Positions 42,481-52,100 of a DNA stretch of 56,330 nt are shown here, one piece after another. Each line of letters starts with the position of its first letter. The stretch's first letter is position 1. Origin of the DNA: CAYTGR01 sp964437445. GTDB taxonomy: Bacteria > Chloroflexota > Anaerolineae > B4-G1 > SLSP01. Position numbers and translations under genes: made by a program. Location of the stretch: assembly GCA_964437445.1 (NCBI GenBank), contig CAYTGR010000033.1, positions 1 to 56,330 of the forward strand, in the 5' to 3' direction. The notes beneath the pieces are model-generated. The model worked only from the letters and a program-made list of their open reading frames with translations, searched no databases and had not been told where the DNA came from.

Positions 42481-44991
42481 TTAACGGCTGCGCGAAGGCA
42501 CCGGGCGCGCCGGACGGGCCGGCAATGACAGTTGGACCGGGCTTTGCTGCCGCAGCGCCGGCGGCGTATCCCCTGTTATCGCCACGGCGGCGACCGTGTG
42601 GTAGATGTTGTTATAGGCCCCACCGAGGATTTCGTGGCTCTCCAGGACGCCGCCATAATTCGTGTTGAGGTTGACCGAGTCTACCTGGGCATAGAGCGGC
42701 GTTCCGGCTGCCACCGGCGTCAGGGGATCGCTATAGTAATCCGACCAGTACTGGTCGTACAACGTCAGGGTCAGCACCTCACCCGGCGCGACAATCGGCG
42801 GAATGCCCCACACGACGCCTGTCCGCGAACGCCCATCGTACCAGACCTGATTGACCGCCGTGGGAACCGGGTGGGGGTCCACATAAAAGTCCACCCAGAA
42901 AGGACTCTCCGCCGGCCCGTTGCCGATGTTCTGGATGGTCACCGTTACCTGATTGCCGGCGACCACAATGCCGGTCACGATCAGATCAGGGGCCACCAGG
43001 TAGTTGCGCAACACCAGCGGCAGGTAGAGGTAAGAGAGAGCCCTGGGATCTACCCGCACGGTATCGGTATACGTGGCCGCGCCGCAGGGATTGGCGACGG
43101 TCAGAGTGACGACGTGGGTCCCCACTGTGGCGAAAGTATGGCTGAGCGTGGCGCCGCCTGTCGCCGGGCCGCTGCCCACGTCCCAGGTGTAGGTGAGCGG
43201 CGGGGTGGCTGCGCCGGGCGTTGCCGTGGCGGTGAAGTGCGTGGCCTGTCCCCAGATCACCGGGCTATCGGAGACGAAAGTCACGCCGGCCACCGCTGTG
43301 CAGAGCACCGCTTGATGTTCCACTGCGCCCATGTCGCACCGCCCGTCATCCGGTTGCGGGCGCGCGACGCCGCGTTGATCGGTAGCGACCTGACACTGCG
43401 CCGCCGGGATTTGATTCAGCGCCGGGCTGCCGGGCAGCAAGTCATGGGTCTCCGTAGCGCCGGGCGGATTGAGCGCCAGCGGCGCCAGGCCGGGCGCGGT
43501 GTTGGTGATATCACCGGTGGCGGCGAAGATCCCTTCACAGCCGGTCTCGTCGCCAATCAGGTTGTAGCCGCCGGAGAAGGTAAGAGCCTCTATGTCCTGA
43601 TAACAATCGGCATAGACTCCGGTGCTGGAATGGTCGCTGTTACCGGCAATCACCGTCGCGGTCATCCAAGCATTGGCCCCTTGATAAAGCCCACCGCCAT
43701 CGCCGGCTACCGGCTGATCGGGATCGTTGTCACTATCGGCCAGGTTATCGGCGATGGTCACGTGGAGCAGGTAGAGCTCGCCGCCGTTATCAATACCACC
43801 GCCATTGCCGGCCGCGCGGTTGCCGCTGACGGTGGTATTGGTCAAAGCCAGAACGGCGCCCCAACCGCCGCTCAACCCGCCCCCGTTCCCGTAACCAAAC
43901 CATTCCAGGCTGGGGCGCGCCGTGTTGCGCACAATAGCGCTATCGCTGATGTGCATCTCGCCCATGGCGAAGATACCGCCGCCATCCCCCAGCGCCTCGT
44001 TATCGCTGACGGTGCTTTGCGAGAGGTAGAGATGGAGGGGGACGCTGCCGTCCGAACCGCTGCCAATGCCGCCGCCGCTATCGCCGGTTTGGTTGCCGCT
44101 GATGACAGTGCGCTCCACATAGAGCAGCAAGGGGTAATAGCTATAGTTGGTGTAATAGAGGCCCCCGCCGCCCCGTGACGTGTGGTTGCCCTCCAGGCGG
44201 CAATCGGTGAGGTAACCGGTCATCCCACCCCGCAAAGAGAGACCGCCCCCAAAACCATTGATGACCGTCTGGTTATAGGAGAGGCTGGTATTGGAAATGA
44301 CCAGCCACAACGGGTAGTCATTTTCCACATACAGGCCGCCGCCGTCATAAGCGGCGACATTGCTCAGGATGGCACTATGGTACAGCGTCAGGGTCACGGC
44401 CCGACTGTCAGCCAGCTGGCAGAGGCCACCGCCTTCGGCTATCGCGGTATTGCTGATGAGGGTGACTCCCTCCAGCCGGAGCTGGCCGTGGCTGAGCAGG
44501 CCGCCGCCCTGGCCCCCCGCCCAGGGGGCGGAGATATCCGCCAGCCCTTGCCGCAGTGTGAGCTGTGTCAGCGTGAGCGCGCCCGTCGCTCCCACGTGCA
44601 GGAGCCGGAAGCCCGGGCTGGCGGTGTCGCGCACGAAGGTCGCGCCGTTACCGATGATGATCAGGGCGCTGGTGATAGAAGGGAGGCCATTCGCGCCATC
44701 GGCAGCGTTATCTACAGCGGTGAGGGTGTAGACGCAACCGGCGGCCAGGGTGATAGTATTGGCCTCGCCGTTACCGTTAGCTGCATTGAGTGCCGTGATC
44801 AGCGCGGGCACGTCGCCGACGCCACCGGTGCAGCTGCCGGTGAGGTCAAAATTGGCCGCATAAACCCGCGGTACAGGCTTCAAGAGCCCGCCCCACAGCC
44901 CTAAGGCCAACAACAATCCTGAAGCCAGTCCTACCGATAGGCCCCATCTTAGCCAGGGAACGATACGCCGGTTCCGCGGTTCAGAATACAT
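42481..44991 (-). CDS. Secreted beta-helix / PKD / CARDB surface protein
   Basis: This is an 836-residue exported protein. A signal-anchor-like helix (about 13-38) leads to a right-handed beta-helix with GGGL and Asn-rich turns (about 60-480), a choice-of-anchor-Q-like end (TDQRGVARP, CDMGAVEHQ), a PKD domain (about 565-660), the motif LYLPLVLRNY, and a CARDB-like beta domain (about 680-810). The motif is internal rather than terminal, so a C-terminal domain was added after it. AGGGGAG precedes the ATG. A candidate promoter is at 45137-45163. It lies in an operon with the small LPESG protein. It is likely a surface adhesin or envelope protein; no catalytic site was seen. Confidence 0.87.
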   Translation of the reverse strand: MYSEPRNRRIVPWLRWGLSVGLASGLLLALGLWGGLLKPVPRVYAANFDLTGSCTGGVGDVPALITALNAANGNGEANTITLAAGCVYTLTAVDNAADGANGLPSITSALIIIGNGATFVRDTASPGFRLLHVGATGALTLTQLTLRQGLADISAPWAGGQGGGLLSHGQLRLEGVTLISNTAIAEGGGLCQLADSRAVTLTLYHSAILSNVAAYDGGGLYVENDYPLWLVISNTSLSYNQTVINGFGGGLSLRGGMTGYLTDCRLEGNHTSRGGGGLYYTNYSYYPLLLYVERTVISGNQTGDSGGGIGSGSDGSVPLHLYLSQSTVSDNEALGDGGGIFAMGEMHISDSAIVRNTARPSLEWFGYGNGGGLSGGWGAVLALTNTTVSGNRAAGNGGGIDNGGELYLLHVTIADNLADSDNDPDQPVAGDGGGLYQGANAWMTATVIAGNSDHSSTGVYADCYQDIEALTFSGGYNLIGDETGCEGIFAATGDITNTAPGLAPLALNPPGATETHDLLPGSPALNQIPAAQCQVATDQRGVARPQPDDGRCDMGAVEHQAVLCTAVAGVTFVSDSPVIWGQATHFTATATPGAATPPLTYTWDVGSGPATGGATLSHTFATVGTHVVTLTVANPCGAATYTDTVRVDPRALSYLYLPLVLRNYLVAPDLIVTGIVVAGNQVTVTIQNIGNGPAESPFWVDFYVDPHPVPTAVNQVWYDGRSRTGVVWGIPPIVAPGEVLTLTLYDQYWSDYYSDPLTPVAAGTPLYAQVDSVNLNTNYGGVLESHEILGGAYNNIYHTVAAVAITGDTPPALRQQSPVQLSLPARPARPVPSRSR

Positions 44992-45136
44992 GAAAACTCC
45001 CCTTTCCTGTGAATGTCACGACCTTATTGCTCTTGCCCTGCTTGCCCTTTAATCTGATGATGAGCGCTTATAGGCTTTCCTTTCCGGGGAGCTTTACACT
45101 GGATAAGTTCAAGCCACGGTCCCCTCTGTGAAAGCC

Positions 45137-45163
45137 AGTATAGTGCAATCGGCATTTATGCAA
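45137..45163 (-). promoter_or_regulatory. Promoter candidate for the surface-protein operon
   Basis: On the minus strand TTGCAT (45163-45158) and TATACT (45142-45137) with a 15-bp spacer, about 145 bp before the start at 44991. It resembles the TTGCA-type promoters at 17821 and 48589. Confidence 0.35.
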
Positions 45164-45199
45164 ATCTCGCTCCGGCACGGAGGATGCCGGAGCGAGATT
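45163..45199 (-). terminator. Strong hairpin, probable terminator of the MalT/SARP gene
   Basis: AATCTCGCTCCGGCA (45163-45177) and its perfect complement (45185-45199) enclose a 7-nt loop. It lies about 140 bp past the stop of the regulator at 45342. Only a short T tract follows on the minus strand. No gene lies within 44992-45341. Confidence 0.65.
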
Positions 45200-45246
45200 G
45201 AGGAATTCACTATGAACGGGCGTTCGCCAGCGGTGAGATAAGTAAC

Positions 45247-45321
45247 GTGAGTAGTGAGCAGTGAGCGGTGAGCAGGAAACAGGAACTTCTGCTCTCTGCT
45301 CACTCCTTAACTGGTTTCTAC
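45247..45321 (+). repeat. Heptamer array plus leader repeat
   Basis: Eight units from GTGAGTA through GTGAGCG to CTGCTCA (45247-45302) run into CTCCTTAACTGGTTTCTA (45303-45320), the same string that opens this window and precedes the gene at 56143. Here no plus-strand gene follows. Confidence 0.8.
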
Positions 45322-45341
45322 TTTCAGGGGAGCTTGACAGT

Positions 45342-48300
45342 TCACTCGTTGATAGATTGATACAGCTGCACGGTGGCCGGGGAAGGGCTGACGCCCAGCT
45401 CCTCGCGCAGCCGTTCCACGCACCGCTGGTAAGTGCGCAGGGCTTGAGGCCGGTTGCCCAGCTGGCTATAGGCGCGCATCAGCACCTGATAGGCCTGCTC
45501 CCAACAATCGTCACGGGCCAGGATGGATTCGCCCAGGGCAATAGCTTCCGCCCACCGGTGTTGGGCCAGCAGCGCGTGCGCGACGCGGTCGGCGGTGCGC
45601 AGATAAAGCCCCAACAGCCGTTCGCGCTCTTCCGTCAGCCAATCGGCGTAGAGGTATTCTTGCAGATATTCGCCCTGATACAGGGCCAGCGCTTCCTGAT
45701 ACCGTTGCTGGGCCACAGCCAGGTCACAGTTCAACAGGCGGTCGCCCTCGCTCACCAGCCGCTCAAACTCGGCCACATCCAGCCAGAGATCGGCGCCGGG
45801 TCGCAACCCGTAAAGCGTCCCATCGCGGGTGATGTAGGCAGAAGGGGCATTGGCTTTGTGCTGCGGCTCCAACACCTTGCTCAAGGTGCTCAGCGCCACC
45901 TTGAAGTTGCGCAGCATTGTTTCGGGGTCCTGATCGGGCCAGAGCAGCTCCGTGATCTGGTCGCGGTCTAACAGCTGGCTACGATGGGTCAGGAGCACCT
46001 GGAAGAGCTGCCGGGCGTTTTCCCGCCGCCATTCCGGGGCGGCGATCTCTTCGGTCCCCCGCCAGACGCGGAAGGCCCCTAAGGTCTGCACGCGCAACTG
46101 GTAGCCGGGATGAAATTCCACGCCACTCAGGCCCAGCTGCGCCAGCAGACTTTCAGCGTAGGCGCGGTGCCCGCCGGTGTCGCGGGCATAAATCAGCAGC
46201 GGCACCAGACGGCGTGGATCGGGAGGCCCCTGGAGTGTCCGCCGCGTGAAAAGGAAATCATAGTGATACTCGGCGGTCAGCCGATGGAAATCGTCAAACG
46301 CCCGCTCCAGCCGGTCGCGGTCGTCGCTCTCCAGCCAGAGCAAGGCCTGCCAGAGCCGGGTGACTGTCTGGCCGTAGACATCGCCACAGCCGTAGAAGTC
46401 TGTCCAGGCACGCGCCAACCTCTCGGCCGCCTGCGGCGACCGGTGGGCCAGCGTGTAAGCCGCGCCCAGCGAAAGGCGAATCAAAGCGGCAATCCAGGCG
46501 TCGCCGGCGGCCTCCGCCAGCGCCAGGCCCTGTTCGGCGGCCTGCTCGGCGGCATCCAGCGCGCCGTGAAAGCCGTGCGCCCGGCAGAGTCCCCAATAGG
46601 CTTCCACCTTCAACCGGGGGACGGCTAAAGTATCCCCCAACTTGATGGTTTCGCGGTAGCAGCGGCAGGCCTCTTCGTAGCCTTCGGGCAGACCGCGCAA
46701 CAGCCAGGCGTGTCCCTGGCGCATATAGCCGACGGCGGTGACAAACGGTGACTGCAAGGCGCGTCCCCGTTCGGTACCCTCTATCGCGTAGCGGTGCGCG
46801 AGTTCGGCTTCCCCCTGAAAGGCAATGATGAGCGAGAGCAGGAGCAATGTCTCGCGATGGGCACGAGGACGCCAAACCGGCACCTGCTGCTCTACTTCCA
46901 GCCGTTTTTCCAGCAAGCTCCGGGCCTGTTCCAGCTGGCCGGTGCGTAACATGACCCGCACAGAGAGGTCAGCTTCACTGGGCCCTTCCTCACGGAGGGC
47001 CTGGGCCTGGGCCTGTAACTGCCGGGCCTCCTCCGGCCGGCCGGAGTTGAGACGGTTCTCGGCCATCAATTCCAGCAGCCGGGCGCGCGATTCGCGGTCC
47101 TCTTGCCCATCGGAGAGGCGCAGCGCCTCTTGCAAGACACTTTCGGCCTGGCTGGGATTGACCGTATCCAGGTAGACGCGCGCCTGTCCGCGCAGGGCCA
47201 GGCCGGCGCCCCCTTGATCCCCCAACAGCCGCGCGCGCTGTTCGCCCTGCCGGTACCAGCCTAACGCTTCGTCAAAACGGCTGCGCAGTCGCGCGATGTC
47301 GCCCAGGTAGGTCAGCAGGCGCGGATGGGCATCCAGGAGCGCCGGCGGGAGCGCCTCCAGCCAGCTGCCCAACGTATCCAGCCGCCCGGCGCGCACCAGG
47401 TCAGGCGCTAATCTTTCCAGTTCGGCCGCGGCATCCTCATAAGCTGCGGCTGCCAGCAGATGGTAGAGCGCCTCTTCGGGGTTTTCCTGTTGCCGGCAGC
47501 AGACCGCGGCCCGGTAATGAGCGGCCCGCCGCTCGTGGGGGCGCTGCTGCTGGTAGAGAAATTCGCGAAACAGGTGATGGTAGCGCAAGTAGCCGCCCCC
47601 CAAATCCACCACAAAGAGGTTGTTATCCAGCAAGGTGTGCAACACGGTGGCGCTATCGTTGGCCTGCCGCACACAATCGCAGAGCGTAGCGGTCATCTCC
47701 TGCAGCACCGAGGTCTCTACCAGGAACTGACGGATGTCGGCCGGCTGCTGGGCCAAGATTTCCTGGGCCAGATAAGCAAAGAGCTGGTCGGCTGAACCGG
47801 GTAGCCGGTCCAGCGCTTCCGGGACAGCAGCGACGGCACCGCTGCGCAGGCGTTGCCAGACCAGCTGCACGGCAATGGCCCAGCCCTCGGTCTCCGCCGC
47901 GAGGGCGGTCGCTTCAGCCGGACGCAAGGCTAACCCGTATTGTTCCTGGAACAGGGTGGCAATCTCCTCGGCCGTGAACGCCAGTTCGGCTTGTCCGATT
48001 TCCAGCACCTCTCCTCTGACCTGCCAGCCGAGCAGCGAGGGCAACGGCAACGGATAGCGACTGGAAAGGATCACGTGCAGGGTGGCCGGCGCGTGTTGGA
48101 TGAAGCGGTCCAGGATGGCTAACAGTTGAGGTGTATCACGCAATATGTGCACATCATCCAACACCAGCAGCGTTGGCGTGCTCAGCGTCTCGGCCAGCTC
48201 GCTGATCAGGAGATCCACAAACGCCGCCCAGGGCAGGTCCGCGCCACTTTCCAGATCTTCCAGCACGACGAGCGGGGCCTGAGTTAAGGTTGGGAAGACA

Positions 48301-48566
48301 GTATGGAATCCCTGGAGCAGATGCAGCAGAAAAATCAGCGGGTCGGCGTCTTCTACCCCCAGATGATACCAGACCAGCGGGTGGCCACTGCCGGCCAGGG
48401 CCGCCAGGGCGGTGCTTTTGCCGTAGCCCATGCCGGCTTGCACGATGGTAAGGCGGTAGTCCAAAGCCTCCAGGAGCCGGGCGGTGAGACGCGGGCGAGG
48501 CAGGATGCGCCGGTTCAGGCGCGGGGGGGTCAACTTGGTACGGATCACAGGTGTCTTGCGGTACAC
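45342..48566 (-). CDS. MalT/SARP-type large transcription regulator
   Basis: This is a 1074-residue regulator. The N-terminal STAND ATPase starts with IRTKLTPPRLNRRILPRPRL, the typical MalT-family opening, then Walker A GMGYGKST (45-52) and LLVLDDVHIL as Walker B. TPR-like helical repeats fill about 400-800. The C-terminal part is SARP-like: a winged helix (about 815-905; LGAFRVWRGTEEI, LTHRSQLLDRDQITELLWPD) and a bacterial transcription-activation domain (BTAD, about 915-1070). I chose the GTG at 48566 with GGGAG before it; the frame is open 44 codons further but translates an R1 repeat. It may control the adjacent surface-protein operon, by position only. Confidence 0.92.
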   Translation of the reverse strand: MYRKTPVIRTKLTPPRLNRRILPRPRLTARLLEALDYRLTIVQAGMGYGKSTALAALAGSGHPLVWYHLGVEDADPLIFLLHLLQGFHTVFPTLTQAPLVVLEDLESGADLPWAAFVDLLISELAETLSTPTLLVLDDVHILRDTPQLLAILDRFIQHAPATLHVILSSRYPLPLPSLLGWQVRGEVLEIGQAELAFTAEEIATLFQEQYGLALRPAEATALAAETEGWAIAVQLVWQRLRSGAVAAVPEALDRLPGSADQLFAYLAQEILAQQPADIRQFLVETSVLQEMTATLCDCVRQANDSATVLHTLLDNNLFVVDLGGGYLRYHHLFREFLYQQQRPHERRAAHYRAAVCCRQQENPEEALYHLLAAAAYEDAAAELERLAPDLVRAGRLDTLGSWLEALPPALLDAHPRLLTYLGDIARLRSRFDEALGWYRQGEQRARLLGDQGGAGLALRGQARVYLDTVNPSQAESVLQEALRLSDGQEDRESRARLLELMAENRLNSGRPEEARQLQAQAQALREEGPSEADLSVRVMLRTGQLEQARSLLEKRLEVEQQVPVWRPRAHRETLLLLSLIIAFQGEAELAHRYAIEGTERGRALQSPFVTAVGYMRQGHAWLLRGLPEGYEEACRCYRETIKLGDTLAVPRLKVEAYWGLCRAHGFHGALDAAEQAAEQGLALAEAAGDAWIAALIRLSLGAAYTLAHRSPQAAERLARAWTDFYGCGDVYGQTVTRLWQALLWLESDDRDRLERAFDDFHRLTAEYHYDFLFTRRTLQGPPDPRRLVPLLIYARDTGGHRAYAESLLAQLGLSGVEFHPGYQLRVQTLGAFRVWRGTEEIAAPEWRRENARQLFQVLLTHRSQLLDRDQITELLWPDQDPETMLRNFKVALSTLSKVLEPQHKANAPSAYITRDGTLYGLRPGADLWLDVAEFERLVSEGDRLLNCDLAVAQQRYQEALALYQGEYLQEYLYADWLTEERERLLGLYLRTADRVAHALLAQHRWAEAIALGESILARDDCWEQAYQVLMRAYSQLGNRPQALRTYQRCVERLREELGVSPSPATVQLYQSINE

Positions 48567-48588
48567 GTGTTTCAATCTCCCTGCCTGG

Positions 48589-48616
48589 ATTGTAGCCGAC
48601 CTGACCGGGGATGCAA
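48589..48616 (-). promoter_or_regulatory. Promoter of the MalT/SARP gene
   Basis: On the minus strand TTGCAT (48616-48611) and TACAAT (48594-48589) with a 16-bp spacer, giving a leader of about 15 nt before the GTG. Confidence 0.55.
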
Positions 48617-48647
48617 GTAGCACAAGACTTTGAAAGTAGCGTGAAAA

Positions 48648-48691
48648 GTTTGTAGTCAGGCGCTTGAGCGCCGTCTTAACCGCGCTGATGG
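48648..48691 (+). repeat. R1 element copy
   Basis: GTTTGTAGTCAGGCGCTT, then GAGCGCCGTCTTAACCGCGC. It is the start of a 619-bp intergenic region (48567-49185) that holds this element, a palindrome cluster and an inverted-repeat-bounded heptamer array, but no gene that I can support. Confidence 0.75.
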
Positions 48692-48732
48692 TCTTCAAGA
48701 AAATAATCCGGTCACGTGCGCGCTGGGTGCCC

Positions 48733-48865
48733 GGCGGTTAACCGCCAGCCTAGCCAGCAACGCCCCGTGAACGGGGCTACGGCAGCCCGGTTTACCGGGC
48801 GTGGCTTGGGTAGCCGGGCGATTGATCGCCCGGCTACCCACCGGGAAAAAACGAGTCGCCCGGTG
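48733..48865. repeat. Cluster of five consecutive palindromes
   Basis: GGCGGTTAACCGCC (48733-48746), GCCCCGTGAACGGGGC (48762-48777), GCCCGGTTTACCGGGC (48785-48800), a 32-bp palindrome with 15-bp arms GGGTAGCCGGGCGAT (48808-48839), and CACCGGG/CCCGGTG (48839-48845, 48859-48865). All but the last have loops of 0-2 bases. Confidence 0.85.
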
Positions 48866-48968
48866 TTACCGCATTTAACTTTTAAAGGCCATCAGCGCGG
48901 CACTACGAACCCGTTGTCATACCGCCGCCTCAGAAGCCTGTTTCATAAGTTGCTTTGGAATAAGCTCT

Positions 48969-49073
48969 CCCATGAAAGCCGGATTTACAGAGGGCGTAGA
49001 TTTGTGCAGGCAAATCCGAAATCTGAAATCCCAAATCCGACATTAGCTCTGGCAGGCGGCCGGCTTTCATGGG
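48969..49073. repeat. 105-bp element: heptamer array bounded by 14-bp inverted repeat
   Basis: CCCATGAAAGCCGG (48969-48982) and its perfect reverse complement (49060-49073) enclose a heptamer array (49011-49044; units GAAATCT, GAAATCC, CAAATCC). It lies 110 bp upstream of the protease start. Confidence 0.7.
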
Positions 49074-49185
49074 TGCGCCTGATATCGGGCCTGCTTTTAG
49101 TTTCCACCGATGGTAGTAAACTGACGCCGGGGGTAAAAGACTTTCTGGGGGCATCACAGCCTGGAAGGCCAGGGAAAGGGGTAAC

Positions 49186-52100
49186 ATGTCAAAGCCGTGG
49201 ATTCGTTTAGGGGGTTGGCTGGCCTTGCTGGCCTGGAGTGTGACCGGCTGGCCGGCCGTATCCGCGGTGCAGGCCGCGCCACCGACCCCGCTGGTGGAAC
49301 CGGCGCTGGCGCGCGCGCTGGCCGAACCTGCCGCCGAACCGTTGCGCGTGGTAGTAACCTTGCGCTCGCCCGCCGGCCCGGAACCGTTGGCGCGGGCGGC
49401 CGCATCCGGCGCTGATGTGGGCACCCGGCGGGCCGTGCTGGTCAACGCCCTGCAAGCCACGTTTGGCCGCTCCTTGCCGGCGGTCGAGCCGCTGCTGGCC
49501 CAGGCCGAGGCAGCAGGGGCCTTGCTGGCCCGGCGCGACCTTTGGGTCATCAACGGGCTGGCGCTCACCGCCCGGCCTGACCTGGTGCGCACCCTGGCGG
49601 CATCGCCCGCGGTAGCCGAACTGCGGTTGGACCACTACCGGCAGTATGTCAGCGAGCAACCATCAGCCTTCAGCCTTCAGCCGTCAGCCTTCAGCCGTCA
49701 GTCAACTTCCAACTTTCAACCTTCAACGTCTACCTGGGGCGTGACGCAGATCCGCGCGCCGGAGGTCTGGGCGACATTGGGGATCTCCGGGACCGGGGCA
49801 GTGGTGGCCGGGATGGATACCGGTGTGGATTGGCAGCATCCGGCCTTGCAGGCGCAGTACCGGGGCAACCTGGGCCCCGGCCTGGTCAACCATGCCGCTT
49901 CCTGGTACGATGCCGTCAAGGGGGGGACCTACCCCTATGACGATCACGGCCACGGCACTCACACGCTGGGCACGGCTGTCGGCAGCGGCGGGATCGGGGT
50001 GGCGCCCGCCGCCCGCTGGATCGCTGTCAAAGTGCTCTCTGGAGATGGCTACGGCTACGATTCCTGGATTCATGCCGGCTTCCAATGGCTGCTGGCGCCC
50101 GGCGGCAACCCGGCCTTAGCGCCCGATGTGGTCAACGCTTCATGGGGCAATGCCAACGGCGCCAATACGACCTTTCAGGCAGACATTGCGGCCCTGGTGG
50201 CGGCCGGCATCTTCCCGGTTTTTGCGGCCGGCAACGATGGGCCGTCACCGGGATCGCTGGGGTCGCCGGCCAGCCTGCCCGGTGTCTTTGCCGTCGGCGC
50301 CAGCGATCCCGATCAGGCGGTGGCCAGCTTTTCCAGCCGTGGCCCTTCGCCGTTTGGCGAGGTCAAGCCCTATGTCGTAGCGCCGGGCGTCAATGTGGTC
50401 TCCTCGGTCCCCGGCGGTGTCTACCAGGCCGGGAACGGGACTTCTATGGCGACGCCGCACGTGGTCGGTGTGGCGGCGTTGCTGCGGACGATCAGCCCGA
50501 CGGTGGCGGTGGCGACGATGGCGCAGCTCATCACCCAGACGGCCGTCCCGTTGACCACCACGCTCCCCAACAACGATAGCGGGTGGGGCCGGGTGGATGC
50601 TTTTGCGGCAGCGGTGGCGCTGAACCAGGCCGGTCTGGTGAGCGGCACGGTGCTGGGGGCAGGCCAGCCTCTACCCGGCGCGCTCGTCGCTGCTGCGCCT
50701 CACGGGGCGGGGCGGCCGGCCCAAACGCTGGCGGCGGCCGATGGGGGCTATCGCCTGGCGTTGCTCCCGGCCTGGTATGATCTGACTGCCTCCGCTTTCG
50801 GCTACGCGCCGCAGACGGTGTATGGGGTGCAAGCGATCACAGGCACGACCCGGCAGGTGGATTTCAACCTGGCGGTGTTGCCCACCGGCCGGTTGCAGGG
50901 CCAGGTGCGGGTGGAACCGGGCCATACAGTCCCCACCCGCCCGGTCGTGTTGCGGGCGTTGGGAACGCCGGTGACGACTACTCTGGATGCCGGGGGCGCC
51001 TATACGCTCACGCTGCCCGCCGGGACTTACACCGTGGAAGTCCGGGGCAACGGCTACCGGGTGGTCACGGCGACCGTGCCGGTGGTGGCCGGCACCACCA
51101 CCGGGCAGGACTTCGCCCTGACCGCAGCGCCGACGCTCCTGCTGGTAGATTCCGGCGTCTGGTATTACGAGAGCCAGATTGACTACTGGCGGGCCGCCCT
51201 GGAGGCGCTGCGCTATGCCTACGCCGAGCAGCGCATCAAAGTTTTCGCCGATATACCGCTCAGCACCACCTTAGCGGCTTATGATATTGTGCTCTGGTCG
51301 GCGCCCCGCGATGCGCCAGGCCTGATCGGGGCCGGCGAAGCGCTCCAGGATTACTTAGATGGCGGCGGGCGGCTGCTGCTCAGCGGGCAGGATGTCGCCT
51401 TTTATGATGCGGGCGGCTACCTCTTGAGCTGGCCGGAGCCCTATCTTTACGACCGGCTGGGGGTCTGGTTTGCCGCTGACGATGCCCCTGCCCGCACGTT
51501 GACCGGGCTGGCGGCTTTTGAGAGCTTGACCGTGACCATTGCCGGCGGTGATGGGGCCGATAACCAGCGCTACCCCGATGAGGTGACACTACGGGAACCG
51601 GGCAAAGCGGCCTTAGTCTGGCGCTACCCCGACGGGCTGGGCGGCGGGGTGGGAGCTTCCATTTGCACCCCCTACCGGGCACTGTTTTTCTCCTTCGGCT
51701 ACGAAGCCATCGCCGGCGCAGCGGTTCGCCAGGAGGTGTTGGAGCGCTCGCTCACGTGGTTGCAGGCCGCGCCTCTCACCGCCGGGCTGGTCTTAGCCGC
51801 TGACTCAGCCCCGCAGATCGCTCTGCCCGGCGAGCGGGTCACCCATACCCTCACGCTGCGCCACATCGGCCAGGCCGGACCGCCGGATGCGTTCACCGTC
51901 ACCCTGACGGGCGCTACCTGGCCCACCACCGTCATGCCGGCCACCGCGCTGCTCACCCCGTGCGAAACGCTGACCCTGACCGTGGTGGTCACCATTCCTC
52001 CCACAACCGGGATCAATGCCGCGGATCGGGTCACCGTGGCGGTGACTTCGGCGCTCGTCCCGCAGGGGCCGGTGGCCGTGCTCCATACCAAAACGCCGGC

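Noticed and set aside
42532..44178. 548-residue open frame antisense to the second beta-helix protein
   Set aside because: Same reason: it is a composition shadow of a repetitive secreted protein.
48567..48698. N-terminal extension of the MalT/SARP regulator by 44 codons
   Set aside because: The extension translates an R1 repeat and passes through the promoter; the GTG at 48566 has a Shine-Dalgarno and begins the conserved MalT-type opening.
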